Source: Crotalaria pallida
Lineage: Eukaryota; Streptophyta; Magnoliopsida; Fabales; Fabaceae
DNA: 64,000 bases
Reading direction: 5' to 3'
Assembly: GCA_037953625.1 (NCBI GenBank)
Contig: CM075652.1
Span: 70,771,501 to 70,835,500, forward strand
A program made the translations under genes and the position numbers. The notes beneath the pieces were generated by a model. It had not been told where the DNA came from and did not search any database. It was given only the letters and a program-made list of their open reading frames with translations. This document shows, piece by piece, positions 44,799 through 58,329 of this stretch (position 1 is its first letter; each line of letters starts with the position of its first letter).

Positions 44799-45347
44799 TG
44801 TGATGTCCTAGACGGCGAGGACCTCCGAGGGTGTAGGAGATGACCTTCGAAGGAGCCTCTGTCTAGGGTTGATATGTGATGTTTGGGGGAAGTCCTCAGA
44901 TGGCTAAGGGAAAGAGCCAAGAAGTAACCCTAATCACTGGTGTGTGAGGGTGGCAATTAGGGTTAGAGGACGTACCTGAGCCCCATGTAGTACTGAGCTA
45001 CTTATAGGGGGGAGCTGGTTGCCCTAATGGGCTTGCTTTAGGCCCAAGTAGGGCCAGCCTGTACTGAGCTAGGAGCGGATAAGATTGGATGAGCTGTCCT
45101 TGTGGATAAGGTAGTGAGCTGTCCTTGTGGATAAGGTAGTGAGCTGTCCTCATGTCCTAGATGTCGGACTTGGGGAGGTGTCGGACCTGGGTGTCGGAAC
45201 TGAGTGGGAACACGAGGTCGGCCTGTACCTGGCATCTGTTCGGCCGTTGAGCATTGAGCTCGGCCAAGGGCTCAGAAGGCTTCCTGAAGGGTCCTCAGGA
45301 CTTCGGCAAGGTGGTTTAAGGACCTCGGCCAGGCCGAGTCCACCACA
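44799..45347 (-). repeat. Tat-element 5' LTR
   Basis: 549 bp, nearly identical to 37412-37959. It contains a GAGCTGTCCTTGTGGATAAG direct repeat of two units (also in the other LTR) and ends TCCACCACA. Confidence 0.93.
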
Positions 45348-47227
45348 CTAACTTACTATTGTCAAAAACTGAATCTGGCTATCAGAGGAACCAAAATCAA
45401 TCTATTTCTTAAGACTCCCTAAAGCACTCAATCAAGCATTTCATAACCAAACTTTAACATGTACTAACTAAATAACTCTAAACCAAACATATAACATAAA
45501 ACCATCCTAAAACAATTAAACTTTCATGTCCATTCACTTAAACATAGAGGGGCCGAATTAAACCACCTAAACAACAAACAAACACAAATCAATTTATCAT
45601 TTCCATTTATACCAAATCGAATAGCATAATCCAACAATACTCAACATAAATTAGTTTTACACTTGGGCACATGTATATATGTATATAATAACCGTATGAC
45701 ACTATATACACAAAACCAATACTAAAATCAACTTAATCAACAATACTCAACATAAATTAGTTTTACACTTGGGCACATGTATATTTCCTTGAAGAACCGA
45801 ATCATAGGGCAAGGAAAATAGGTAGGTTTCATAAAAATCCAACATGCATAGTAAAGCAAACTCATTCCCCTTACTAGCACACCAAGATCGAAACAAGCCA
45901 AAGGAAATAGATTCAATTCTTGCAAAATAACTTAATAACTAACATGCATCAAAGATCAAAAAATCATTTCCCCATTTCCTTACTTAGGCAGAAACCTCCA
46001 TGAAGAAAGAATAGAAATTTTTGTAAAATAAAATCAACACAACAACATACATTAAAAATAAATCCTTATTTATTCCTCAAACACAAATTAAGTCATTAAA
46101 ACAAAACAAAATCACTTGGGTCAAATTAGGAGGAAAACCGTGTGGACCTCTACTCTTTATGCATGTTCATTTTTTTGATTTCAACACCAAATTCATACAC
46201 AATAAAGCTTAAAAAGTGAAGAGAAGCCTAAAAAATTCACATGCAATGGCTTTTGAGATTCAAACAAACAAATCCTTCATAAACCCCCATATAAAAACCG
46301 AAAAAGAAAAAGAAAAAGATAAGAAAACTAAGCTTGAAAGCTTGAAGAGGTTACTTAGGTGGAGAATTAAAAATGGGAGATAAAACCCGAGAGCCCTCTT
46401 GTCCTCTCCCTCTCCTCCCTCACGACTCCTTCTTCTTCTCCTTCTATCTTCTCTCTCTCTTTTTTTTTTTTTTTTGCTGTGTGTGTAAGAGTATGAGAGT
46501 GAGTTAGGGGTTGGGTATTTATAGGAGTTTGGGTTGGTCACGTTTATTTTATAAAATAGGGGGTTCAAAATAAATTAGAGTGGGAGAGTGGGAAGGAGTA
46601 AAAGATAAGGTCATCCATTGGTTGAAAATCTACCTTAGGATATGGTAATTAAATGTGGGTCTTAAATAATGTGCTTTAGAGATAAGGTGCATTTAATTGG
46701 GTTACTCTAGGGTCTTGTGCATTAATAAATGAATGTCTAACAATTCAAAATTCACAATGCATAAAAATAAATATTAAAATCGTATGACACTATCAGACAG
46801 TAAAAGTAATATTTTTCCAATACAGTAAATAACATTTAAAATTATATTTCCAATTTTCTTAAATAATAAAACGTTATGATTTTCCCAGAAGTAATAAAAT
46901 TTTCGTGAAAGCATATCTAAATACCAAACTTTACAAAATAAACTCTACATTTCAACACGATCATTTTGACTATAGATTCGTCTGATTCCAATTTACCAAT
47001 CAAAAGTTATGAATTTTCAAAGTTAATAAATCCCTTTTAAATCAATAACGAATAATTTCTTCAAAACACAAAATAAAATAATTCATTATTATAAAATAAA
47101 TCCCAATCAATTAATTCCACCCCTAAATATAAATCGAATAATATATTTTCATAAATTCAAAAAGAAATGCACAATCAGAAATTCTCAAAAAGCAATTTAT
47201 TAAAATGGGGGAAATGCAGGTATTACA

Positions 47228-48760
47228 TCTTTCTCTCCCTCCCTTTTTCCCTCCCTCTCATATTGATATATAACCGCCATGGCTATCAATTAAAACATTT
47301 ATTTTTTAATTTCCACTCTGAAGTTGTTATTTCGTGACAAACCGATTCAAATGAAGATTTATTTTTGGGAGAGCGAATAAGTGTTGCTGGTTTTGAAAGC
47401 TAAATTTGCACGGGAAAATAGATGTGAGAAAGAGAAGAGAAAACTAAGAGTGATGGTTTTGAGATGCGAAGGAAGGATGAAGATGGATTTGGGGAAAAGG
47501 AGGACATGAGTATTCTCAATAGTGAAATTAGAATGAGGGGATGAAATGATCCTTTGTTACTCAAATATAAAATATAATTCATGTGTTCTATTATTAAAGG
47601 ATAACAACACAACTGGTACATATTAAGTCACTGCACATAAGTTTCTTATTTGTATATTTTCTTTTAACATAGAAAACGTGAATTTAATGGAAATTTTTCG
47701 TTTGGAAGAGTGCATTATCTCATTATTATGCCCATTACTATTTACCTACCCATCACACAAAAATAAATAATTTAAAAAAGGTTAATGAATGTATTGATTT
47801 TCGATGAATTAATTTTGTTTTTTTTTTCTTATATGTCTTTTCTATTTGCGATTTATGTAAATTAAGACCATATTGAATAAGGGTAAATATGATAAATAAT
47901 AATTATTATACTCTTTAACTTCTAAACGGATCAAACTAAATAAGTAGTAATAAAACATTTCTCCAAATGAGACATATAAATAGAAAAATATATATTTCTC
48001 CAAATGGGGCAAATAAATTAAAACATAGTGAGTAATAATTAATTATTAGTCTCTAATCGCGGGATAGTGTGAGCATCTGGGTTCAACCCCATCACCCTTT
48101 CCATTAAAAATTTTGCATATAAAAAAATTAAAGGGTAGGTCATGCGTGTTAACAGGTAACTTTGACACTTTGAGAGATCTTATTAACACTTATGATTTTA
48201 TTATCCACACTTAATCCTTTTAATTTATAAATTTTACAGCATTTTTTCAAAAATATCTTTACTCCAAACTTAAAAGTTTTTTTCTCAATTTACTCACATA
48301 CACTTTATTCCTCTTCCAAATCTCATATCATGGGTCAGTTTGACAAAACTAGCCTATAGTTATGAACTTAAAGCTAATAGTTGTGAATTTCTCGCCTATA
48401 GCTATGAAGTTAACTGAAAATTTTGAGATCATAGCTAAAAGTTTATAACTGCGTAGACAAATGATCAAAAAAGAGATTTTTGGCAAAACTAGTTGTTAAA
48501 CTATATGAAATTTGTTAAATGACAAGAAGAGACATATAATACCTTATAAATGAAATTTTAAATTTTTATCATTCTACCTATAAAAAAATTCCACGTTTTA
48601 TTTTATTGTATTTATTAATTAATTAGTTATAAAATTAGGTAATTAGATAGCTGGATAATCAATTGGAAGAAATTAACCCAATAAATATATATAATTATGA
48701 GAGGAAAATTATGTGTTTGGATTTGGAAAAATTTTTGTACAACACCTTTGATTATTAATT
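47228..48760. other. Intergenic, no gene; one SINE-like box
   Basis: AT-rich. At 48045-48115 a perfect Pol III B box, ggttcaacccc, follows a weak A-box-like stretch, suggesting a tRNA-derived SINE fragment. The 73-codon ORF at 47400-47621 has no recognisable domain. Confidence 0.4.
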
Positions 48761-51700
48761 GGTATTTGCTAACATATGCAAAGTGTTTTTTCAATTGGTA
48801 TACTTTAGCATAATGTACCAGATTTTAATAGACAGAAATGACCTTATATATTAGAGAGGCTTAATAATTTCCATTTTAGAAATTAAAAAAAAATCTTGAT
48901 CCCTTAAACCCTAGTCACCTCTCTCTCTATCATCTCTCATCGACCCAAAACTCTAGAAGAAGGCCATTTTGAAAACAAGGTGAGGTATTTGAGTATTTTT
49001 GTACAATGTTGATTTGATTTTTAGAATAGTTGTACAGATAATAAAAACTATTTTGTGCAGTCGTTACTTTGTGCCAGCTTTTAGTTCTTCTAGTGTTTTA
49101 ACATTTGTTGGCTACTGGATAGGTCAGAAACTGACATAGCAAACATTGTTGAACAAAGAATATGACATTTCATGGAAGAAGGCTCCTGGGTCGTGGTGGT
49201 TGGTGGTTTGTGGGTAAAGGTGATTGTTGGGCTTGTGTGTTGTGGGTTAAGGAGGCTGGTGGGGTCGCTATTGACTGCAACTGGGGTCATGGGTTGTGGG
49301 TCAAGGAGGTTGTTAGGGTCGCTAATGGCTCCGGTTGTGGTCATGGGTGATGGTTTGCGGCTCGGTGTGGGTGGGTATGCAGCGATGGGGTGGTGGTCGG
49401 TGGTGGGGTGAGAGTGAGAAGAGAGAATTAGGTTTGTAAAGGAGATAAATGATAGAGATGAGAGAGAGGTTGTTTGTGTAACACCCAGATTTTGTCTCCC
49501 GAAAATATTGCATTTATTTAGTATTTATTAGTAAAAATGAGGGTAATTTTTTTTTATACATACATATATTCACAAAACATTCATGTACATATACATTTGA
49601 TTATTCATTTTATTTATTTCCCAAAACATCCTTCATTATTTACTAATTACAAAAATAACTTTGCACGTTTTCTCATAAAGAATTATTGTTGTCGTCTCAC
49701 AAAATCGAGATGTCACCACACTCCCATCACATACACAAATCATAAACTGAAAATACTTCTTCACATTTTAAACATTGCCAACAAGTTCACCAATATCAGT
49801 AATTACATAAGTTTCCAAAAGCAGTTTCCAAAAGTACTTCCAACATAGTTACAAAAGCATAGAATAAAAAGAGTTGCAGACATCAAGTCCCAAAATACAT
49901 CAGAAGATAGGATAGTTACATCATCAGTTATCTAGAGTAAGACTTTCCTCAATTGGACTCGACCCTAACCAAAAAAAAAAAAACACCTAGACAACAAGAC
50001 CCACGGGACTCCCTAAGCTGCCGACTGATCCTCGTCGTCCTCCGATGCTATCTCCTCCCCCGCACGCGGTGCGGCCTGCATACCACGAGCGAAGTACGTC
50101 CGAGGTTCTCCGTCCATATAGTTCCTCAAGGTAATGCGACCAATATGCAGATCAATTCTTGCTCCTCTCAGACGATGTTCAGGGTCTCTGATTTCCAGCT
50201 GAGTCAAGCCTCTCCAGATCCATCCATCAGGGGTGACTTCCCACAGTCCCCCCACTAGGGGCCACATGATGATCTCTATGCTGAACACCATCTGCCCGTT
50301 GCGTCCCCACGAAGAACGAAGAGAAACAACGAACTAGAGAAAGAATAAGCTTTTCCGGATGCATGACATGCCAACAAATCCGGCACACCACCAACACATC
50401 TCAAGCATAAAAGAAATAACAACACAAATGCAAATGAATGCTAAATGAATGCATGATCATCATCTTCATCACTTAGCCATTTTATTAATTCCACATCATT
50501 ATTCTCATAGCAACTTCACTGCCATCAGCACCTTGTCTCCGTCACACTTTAATACTTTCAGATTGTTAACTTTCTCAAAATATTTTATTAAGTCTTATAA
50601 AGAGTTCAAATTACCCGTGATGTCAGGGGAAATATAAGACATCACTGTGAAAGTTTTATAGTTAGCACACACGTCTACATCTCCTCCATATCCTCCCAAA
50701 CCTAGTCGGAAGCAAACGGGACGTACAAGAACCATAGCCCACGCCGGTCGAACAGTCGGGAAACCAACAACATACAAATATGAACGTCAAGCCACAACCG
50801 TACAGGTCGGCTAACATGACAATTGATATTCCACGCGATCCAATCTCCAGCCGATTTGCCCGCCTCGTTCAGGTTCCCTCTCACTGTTTCGAATTTGATC
50901 AAGGGGGCGACAGTACTTTTCTAGTTCGCGGTGCAGACCACGCTACGATCCCTTGGGTATTAATCTCCGATCACTTATAGACTAGTTCCGCCTAGAAAAG
51001 CACTCCAGGTTTCTAGACGTTTCACCGTCATCACTCTCCCCTATCACAATCACACACCTGAATATCCGCAGAAAGACAGGGTATCTTCCTCTCCACTAAT
51101 TCACACTCATCTCATCGCATATAATTATTATCTTTTATATGTTTCAGTCTTATTAAAGCTTTTATTAACCCTATGGTCGGACGAGTCACCCTTATCCATC
51201 ACTTCGGTGATCCTCGACCTCTAATTACACAACTTTTCCTCATGTTCAATCTTTTCCAATATCGCTTGCTCAGCTGATCTCGAATCCACGGCATACTGCA
51301 CACGTGGCCAGCTCAACTCATCTTATAAATCATAACCATAACCATTTCGGTGCTCATCAGGGAATTCATTTTCACTCCTTATTTTTCCTTTACTTACTTT
51401 CTTCACGCATCACATTCATTCATCACTTTATTTTCATGTCTCAATGTCATGCATCATGCTAAACATAATATAACAACATGAACCATTATGCATGAGCAGA
51501 CATCATATGTTCTTACTTTCATGCTCACATAACTCAATCAAATATAACACATAAATGCAATAGTGATCATAGTCTTTAATGCGAGGAGCCAAACAATCAA
51601 CAGACCAATCGCCCTCACATTACTTAACCTTGCCCGATCACGATTTCGATTTAAACAATCGAAACTAAACACAGTTACTCATGGCATACATTCCAGATAA

Positions 51701-54700
51701 GCTATTATTCTCACCTTGATTGCGAAATGAAATCCTTGGAGAATCCACAAAATCCCGATCTTCGCGATCACGTTCCACAGCAACACCTTTATTTTCCTCA
51801 AATTAAACATAATAGATTAATATACGATTTCCTTTTTCTCAAATTGTTCCAAAGTAAAACCACAACTTAAATACATTAAAACATTTTGAAAATAATCCAT
51901 AAATAAGTTTTAAAAGCTAATAGGGGCTGCTGGTCCGCCTTGGACAGCACCCTAAACACTTCCGAAAACACCGAAAAGTTCACTGTTTTCGATCCATCTT
52001 TTTCCTAAATCGAATACCACTTAAAAACTTTACTTTAAATCACTTGAAAATATTTTTAAAATTGAAGAACACACTTAAACAATTCTGGACAGTAAAGAAT
52101 TGTCCTTCAAAATCACTTTAAAAAAAATTCGGAAACGCGTAAAAGTACTTTTCGCTTCCAAACATTCCTTAATACAAAACCAACACTTTAACACTTTAAA
52201 ATTCAAGCTTTTTATCATGAAATAAAACTTGGACAACCACCAAACAAGGCCATCAATTCCAAATAATTCAAAGAAACCAAACTTAAAATCAATTAGTTTT
52301 CAAAGCTAAGTAAGTACCCAAACATCCTCAAATAATTACCAACATACAAACGACAAACAATACTTTGATAAATCAATTCATATAGTTCATACACTTTTCA
52401 AATATCAATTAACACTTAGCAAAATAAATTCTATCCTATTAAACTTTTCATGGCCGAATTAGGCATCAAGACCAAACAACAGTCATAAAATTTTCTAACA
52501 AATCTCAAAGCATCAAAACAACACTAAATCAATTATACCACTCACAACCTTTTCCAAAATAATTCATTTTCATATTTACCTACCTTTACTCAATGAAACC
52601 GAATTGACTAAACAAAATAAACCAAAAATTACAAGTTCAAACACTTTAAATCAACTTAATCAACTTGGAACATTATCATGCATGTTCATTTTCTCAAAAC
52701 AAAGTCACTTAAACATGCATACACTTACAAACCGAATTAAACCAAAGAAATAAGCTACAATTACAAACTTTACAAGCTTCAAGCAACTAAACCATGTTCA
52801 AGCATCAACTTACAAGTTTATTTTCATAAAACAAAATTCATTTACTCTTAAACACATGCATGACCGAATGGATTAAAAGAAAATAAGCTAAAAACTACAA
52901 ACTTAAACATTTAAATCATCATAATCCAATTCAAGCACTCAAACACTAATTTATTTTTCATGAAACAAATTCATTTCATCATTCTTTCTCTCTTGGCCAA
53001 ATACACACACATATACAAATCAAAGCACAAAACTTTATCAAACAAATTTATTCATTTATTTTCTTCTTGCAAATCAAAAATACACTTAAGAAAATAACTA
53101 CACTTAACATATCATCAACATGCATTCAAAGATAAACTCATTTACCTATTTTTTATGCTTAGACCGAATTTGTACTCACACGCAAGAACAAAGACTTAAA
53201 CTTTTATCAAACAAAAATCATTTATGCATTTTCCAATGGTTTGGCCGAATATATACATATATACACATATAAGCATACACATTTTTTTATCAAATAAATA
53301 CATGCATACACTTAGCTTATTCACATTCTTAAACAAAATCATGTGTTAAAATTATATCAAAACACACATGCATGTTCTTAAAGCCAAAACCGTATAGCCC
53401 AAAATAAAACAAATCAACACAAAAATTCATTTTCATGCATTCCTTGGTTAGAAATCAAAAATACACTAATCATACATCAAAGTTTAAGGATTAATCACAT
53501 GCAAGTAAAAACAAAATCATTTTCCTCACTCTTTTACTTAGGTCGTGACATGCAACAAAGAAAAGAAGGAAATTTTTGCAAATCAAATACACAAAGCTCA
53601 TAAACAATATTAACACACTCACATTCAAATATTCCCATTAGAAATCATTGAACAAAAATTATTTTAAACACAAAGGGACCAAAACCGAATGGTCCTCTAA
53701 CACACATATCCAATCAAAATTTCATTTTATCATGCAATCCTTCTTTGAAACCAAAAATACATCAAACAAATGTCAAGAATCAACAATCAATTGCATGCAT
53801 ATAGAAACAAAATCATTTCCCCCAAATATAAACCCTAATCGTGACATGCATAGGGGAAAATAGAAAAATTTGTGTAAATCAATTTCAAATAGTTCAAGAA
53901 TATAATAGATCAACTCATTATCAAGCATAAAAATACAAATCAAAGATAAAAATTGTTTGAACCAAAAAGGGGTTCAAAACCGTGAACATCATCATCATGG
54001 TGCATGCTCATTTTGTGTTTCCAAGCTCAAATACATATAGAATCAAGTGTAGAAAAGTAAGAAGAACAAGAAGATTTGACATGCAAGGAGCTTTAAGCTT
54101 CAAACTCAAAAATCAACAAAAATCCTTCATGGAAAAACTTGAAGAAAAACTGAAACAAAGAAGAAAAAGAAGAAGAACATAAGTTAGAAGTTCATTACCT
54201 AAGAGGAATCAAAGAGAAAGAACTAAAAACTTCAAGTTTCCACCTTCCTTCTTCCTCTTCCCTTCCTCGGCCTCCCCTTCTTCTCACCTCATCTTCTTTT
54301 TTTTTTCTGTTCTTAAGACTAAGGGTTGTAAGAAGGGCTTCATGACATGGGGTGGGTATATATAGGCAATTTAAGTTGGGGTTCACCAACTAAAAGTGGG
54401 GGTCGAAACATACAAGGGGTCATAAGGGGTTGTTTTGCAATTTTTAATTGTGTAGGTTCAAGACAACTTAGCTTAGGTTTTTATGACAACTAACTTAGTG
54501 GGGAACATGATTAAGTAGGGAAATTAATGCTTGACTCCTTAGTGCTCTATGGAGAAGATAAACAATTAAGCCACATTTTTGAATTTGAAATTTGGCTCTT
54601 AAACTTAAAATTTTTCCTTCCTACTAGGCTTGGCCGTGGCACACACAAGAGAGGGGAAATAAAATTTTCCTTCTCCACTTTAAAAAGTACAAAATAAAAT

Positions 54701-55081
54701 CTAATTTTAAAGAAAATAAATATACTCCACGGTTTTTAAAATAATTAAAACACAAAAATTCACAATTAAATAAATCCACGAAAAATCAAATCAAATACTG
54801 ATTAAATTAAATTATGGAATTAAAATTTCATTCAATAAATCAAATAAATAAATTTCTATTTCATTTTTAAATACTGTAAATAATTGAGGAAAATGCGGGT
54901 ATTACAGTTTGGGGGTTCCAAATTTTTTTTTAAAAACTTCAAAAATGAAAATTATTAAAATACCTTTATCCTTAAAACTAAGTCTCCCTAATATATGAGG
55001 TCATTTTTGTCTACAAAAATCAGGTATACTATGCTAAAGTTTACCAATTGAAAAACCACTGTACATAGATTAGCAAATCCC
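48761..55081. mobile_element. MULE-like TIR element interrupted by a solo LTR
   Basis: The left end GGTATTTGCTAACATATGCA is mirrored by the right end (reverse strand GGGATTTGCTAATCTATGTA). The arms continue for about 130 bp (TTTTTCAATTGGTA, ACTTTAGCATA, AATGACCT, ATATTAG). A perfect 9-bp duplication ttattaatt flanks it (48752-48760, 55082-55090). Without the inserted LTR it is about 0.89 kb. Its inside (48900-49470) begins like a 5' UTR (CCTAGTCACCTCTCTCTCTA) and then has a low-complexity G/T-rich stretch. That may be captured host sequence, but I could not identify a gene. Confidence 0.88.
49477..54906. mobile_element. Solo LTR, element B (5.4 kb)
   Basis: It starts TGTAACACCCAGATTTTG and ends GAAAATGCGGGTATTACA. 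A perfect 5-bp duplication gtttg flanks it (49472-49476, 54907-54911). It shares its whole layout with element A, including the block at 50880-50990 (GAATTTGATCAAGGGGGCGA, ACTTATAGACTAGTT). Near its right end is a minus-strand TATA-like TATATATACCC (about 54355-54365), followed by a leader rich in CTTCTTC. No gag or pol motifs. ORFs inside are short and not conserved between A and B. Confidence 0.85.
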
Positions 55082-55572
55082 TTATTAATTATGTGGGCAA
55101 TTGACATATTTTGGGATTGTGGCAATTGATGTAATTTGTTAATAAAATCTAGGTTAAAATTAACATGGTTTATTGAAACTCCTATTTTCTTAGAAAAGCT
55201 ACCTAAAGTAGTTTTTTAAAAGGGAGCTTTCATAAATTTGAAGCTCAATCTTTTTTTAAAAAGGTTCAATTTTTTCTCTTTCAACAAACACTCTATTTGC
55301 TTATTAACTAAATCAATAAGCTGTAAGTTTGTTTACCAAACACATTCATGTATATGAAATAGTTACTTTTTTTAAGAAAAGAATTTATTAAGAGGTGAAA
55401 GTTGCATGAAAATACAATACAATAACATATGAAAAACAAAAACAAGATTAGCCCTCCACACACAACATCACCAAAATTCCTGTCTATACACTATAAAAAA
55501 ATGACCCTAGCCATAAGAAAAACAAAACGAAGACCGTTGATGACAATCGCAAAGGAATAGGTGGACGAGTTC

Positions 55573-56946
55573 TATAACACCCCAATTATGGAAATGTAAT
55601 TTAGAAATAATTTTGTAAAAATATTCGAGGTGGCGGATAAAATTTTTTCCTTTTATTGATTTCTCAGAAGTGATTTTATACAAAATAGTTAAAACAATGG
55701 GGGTTTATATCTGTACCGAGTACATTTTTCACGTACAGTTTTTTCTTTTCCTTCTCTGTTGGAATGTCCTTTGACTTTGATACATGAATTATACCTAAAA
55801 TGTTAGAAAATACTGGGAGTAAGCCATCAACTTATAGACTAAGATTAGTATGTAATAAAATATTCATTTTCTTACTTTTATTCTTTTGAGTCCAAACCCA
55901 GTTCAGAGCATTTAATTTGGTTCTTGTCTAGTACAATCATTAGTCCTATGGTCATCGGAATTGGATTACCATTTGTCTTGAATTCCTTTGATTGTTGCTG
56001 TCATTTTACCTAGATTATACAGAGCTAATTGGTTAAGCTATTGACTTTATCGGTTATCCTTGTGTTTTATTAGTGTTCATTGTGCAACATTAATTAAGTT
56101 CGTTAACCGGTTAGCCCTGTGATGTAACCGGTTAACAGGTCAATCATTGTGAAAATCTTTCATTTAAACTTTATGATTTAGTCACTAATCCATTTCCAAC
56201 AACCTTGGTCACTATAACATTGATATCAACTTTCTATTTGCATGCATGTCAAGCCAATTCATGATCACTTATGTGAATTCTAAGTGTGTCTCGATCAATC
56301 ATAACATCACATTCAAGTCATAATATCAATTTCATAACACATAATTCATTCTGTGCATTTCATTCATTCATAGTTCGTCTAATCATTTTTACTCATTTCA
56401 TTACTATATTTTATTCATTTAAGTATTAGATTGATTCATGTTCCATATTTATTCATTACCATACAATACACATAATATGGTTATCATATGATGGTTTTCA
56501 AGCAATAAAATCCATTATGTCTTCAATACAACCCTTCTATAAGTTTAGTCATCATCATAATACTTCATACTAGCTTTAGGTGAGTTTGCTCGTGTTAGAT
56601 CATTCTCAATTCACATACTCCTTTATTAATTATCATGGTCCTTAGATTTAATTTACAAGTATTATTCCATTTTCCATACAAACATTACAACATACAGCAA
56701 CCACCTAATCATATTAGTTTATATCAATTTCTTATTCGATTCGTTTGTATTCATTAGTTCGGGACTACTTAACTAATCTTTGTTAATCACTTGTTTGCTT
56801 ATACTCTTCATCATCCAATTTAAATATTAACTTGTTTTATAAGCAATGACTTCTCCCTTACCTTGGCTATGATCATTGCTCCCTTGCTTTTTTCTTGTTT
56901 TCCTAGCCCATACTCATGATTTCCTTAGCCTAATGCACTTCAATTA
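55573..56946. mobile_element. Fragment of a related LTR
   Basis: From 55573 (TATAACACCCCAATTATGG) the text resembles the left side of the A/B elements, with a later stretch of 'cattcattcat'-type text like 51400-51560. Two palindromic TAACCGGTTA motifs occur at about 56104-56140. No proper right end precedes the next fragment. The stretch 55091-55572 has no recognised feature. Confidence 0.4.
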
Positions 56947-58305
56947 TGTAATATCCGCAATTTTTCATATTTTAATAAATTGATTTTTGGAAATTTATGA
57001 TTGGACATTTCTTTTCGAATATTATATAAGTTTATTATTTGATTTATATTTACATGTGTGAAATGGTGGAATTTATTTTATTTTGTGTTTTGAAGAAATT
57101 TATTCTTTAAAAGCTTTTGAAATTTAAACTCTTAAAGGTTATTTAAAGTGGCTCAAGTTCCTAAGGAGGGGTGACCAATGCATGTAAGACACCCTAACCA
57201 ACTCATTTAATGATTTTATTCTTTTGTTGGTAATTTAATGCTTTTGGCTCTTTCATGCATGAAAATAAAAGTGATGTATTTATGATAGATTTTGATTTTG
57301 TGATTTATTGATTTAAAGGATTTATTTAACTTTGAAAATTCATAACTTTTGATTAGTAAATCCGAACCAAAGGAATTTACAGTCAAAATGATCGTATTGA
57401 AATGTAGAATTTATTTTTGTAAATTTTGGTATTTAATTATGCTGTCACGAAATTTCCATTATTTTTGGAAAATTATAATGTTTTATTCTTTAAGTAAATG
57501 GAAATATGATTTTTTAAATGTTATTCACTGTATTGGAAAAATATTATTTTCTACTGTAATAGTGTTACACGGTTTTGAAGTATTTATATTATGTATTTTA
57601 ATTTTTTTATCTATCCATCCTTTACAATATTACTCCACCTAAACCTACCCAAACATCATTAAACTATTATTCATAAACAAAGAGTAAAAATGCAAAGTTC
57701 CTACCCCATTTTATAAAATAAAAACTGTGAGGGAGTATGAGCATTGAGGGAGGCTCTTGATTTTTTTAACCCTATTTTTATTTCATTAAACCCCACCAAC
57801 CCCCACCTATTATAAATACCCTTCACCCACATCATTCCCTCATTTTAGGACTTAGAGAGATGGAAGGAGACAGAGAGTTTTCCTTCTCTAAACTTGATCT
57901 AGGTAGTTTTCCTTCCCTTAATCTTTGTCATTACTTTTATTTTCGGTTTTATTAAATATTTCTTAGAGATTTGGTGATTTGAGTCATTGCATGTTAGTTT
58001 GAAGTAAAGTAGTATATTTTTCATTTGCTCTCGAACAAAGATTAAAGCTTTAACTTGAAAAATTTACATGCAAAGAGGTTTGGTGTGTGTTTCGGTTTTT
58101 GATGTATTTTGCACAAATGATTTTATTCTCTTGATTTATTTCGGTTTTATGAATATATTTGGAAAATAAAATTGATTTTTGTGGTTATTTCTTTATGCAT
58201 GTTTCAGTTTTCATGAGTATGTTACACAAACCATTTTATTCTCTCTTATTTGTTTCGGTTGGTGTATGTACTTGAAGAAACAAAATTGATTTTGTGGTTA
58301 TCCCT
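56947..58305. mobile_element. Inverted, truncated LTR of the A/B family
   Basis: It starts TGTAATATCCGCAATTTTT, the complement of the right end of A and B, and then follows the reverse complement of 46000-47220. Shared tracts include AAAATTCATAACTTTTGATT and TCAAAATGATCGTATTGAAA. A TATA-like box, TATTATAAATACCC (about 57808-57822), sits before a purine-rich leader (GGACTTAGAGAGATGGAAGG). This agrees with an LTR promoter reading to the right. It breaks off at about 58305. Confidence 0.65.
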
Positions 58306-58329
58306 TGATGCACACCGCTATAAATAAGG

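Larger units (their letters stand above)
37412..45347 (-). mobile_element. Complete non-autonomous Tat-lineage gypsy element (gag-PR only)
   Basis: LTRs at 44799-45347 (5') and 37412-37959 (3') both read TGTGATGTCC...TCCACCACA, and the element has a perfect 5-bp duplication ctaac (37407-37411, 45348-45352). The LTRs differ by about five substitutions and one indel in 548 bp by eye, so the insertion is young. The inside carries gag plus aspartic protease on the minus strand and an antisense ORF pair on the plus strand near the 3' LTR. No RT, RNase H or integrase motif is present between 41163 and 42193. An antisense ORF before the 3' LTR is characteristic of Tat-group (Retand/Ogre-type) elements. 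It would need enzymes from a related element to move. Confidence 0.9.
29908..47227. mobile_element. Very long solo-LTR-like element A (split by two insertions)
   Basis: It starts TGTAATACCCCGATTTAG and ends AAATGCAGGTATTACA, that is TG...CA with short inverted ends. Removing the two inner elements (32687-35462 and 37412-45347 with their 5-bp repeats) leaves about 6.6 kb. Its order matches element B (49477-54906). Shared parts are the block around 30980-31080 (GAATTTGATCAAGGGGGCGA, ACGATCCCTTGGGT, ACTTATAGACTAGTT), a 'CTTGGACA' block near 32240, and near the right end a minus-strand CTATAAATACCC TATA-like box (about 46510-46522). No coding domains. Long TGTAACACCC-type LTRs are known in chromovirus gypsy elements. 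The flanking 5-mers tatct and tcttt do not match, so the insertion is old or rearranged. Confidence 0.65.

Noticed and set aside
49953..50291. ORFs of 101 and 92 aa on opposite strands in element B
   Set aside because: They overlap each other, and the matching region of element A (about 30240-30420) does not keep either frame.
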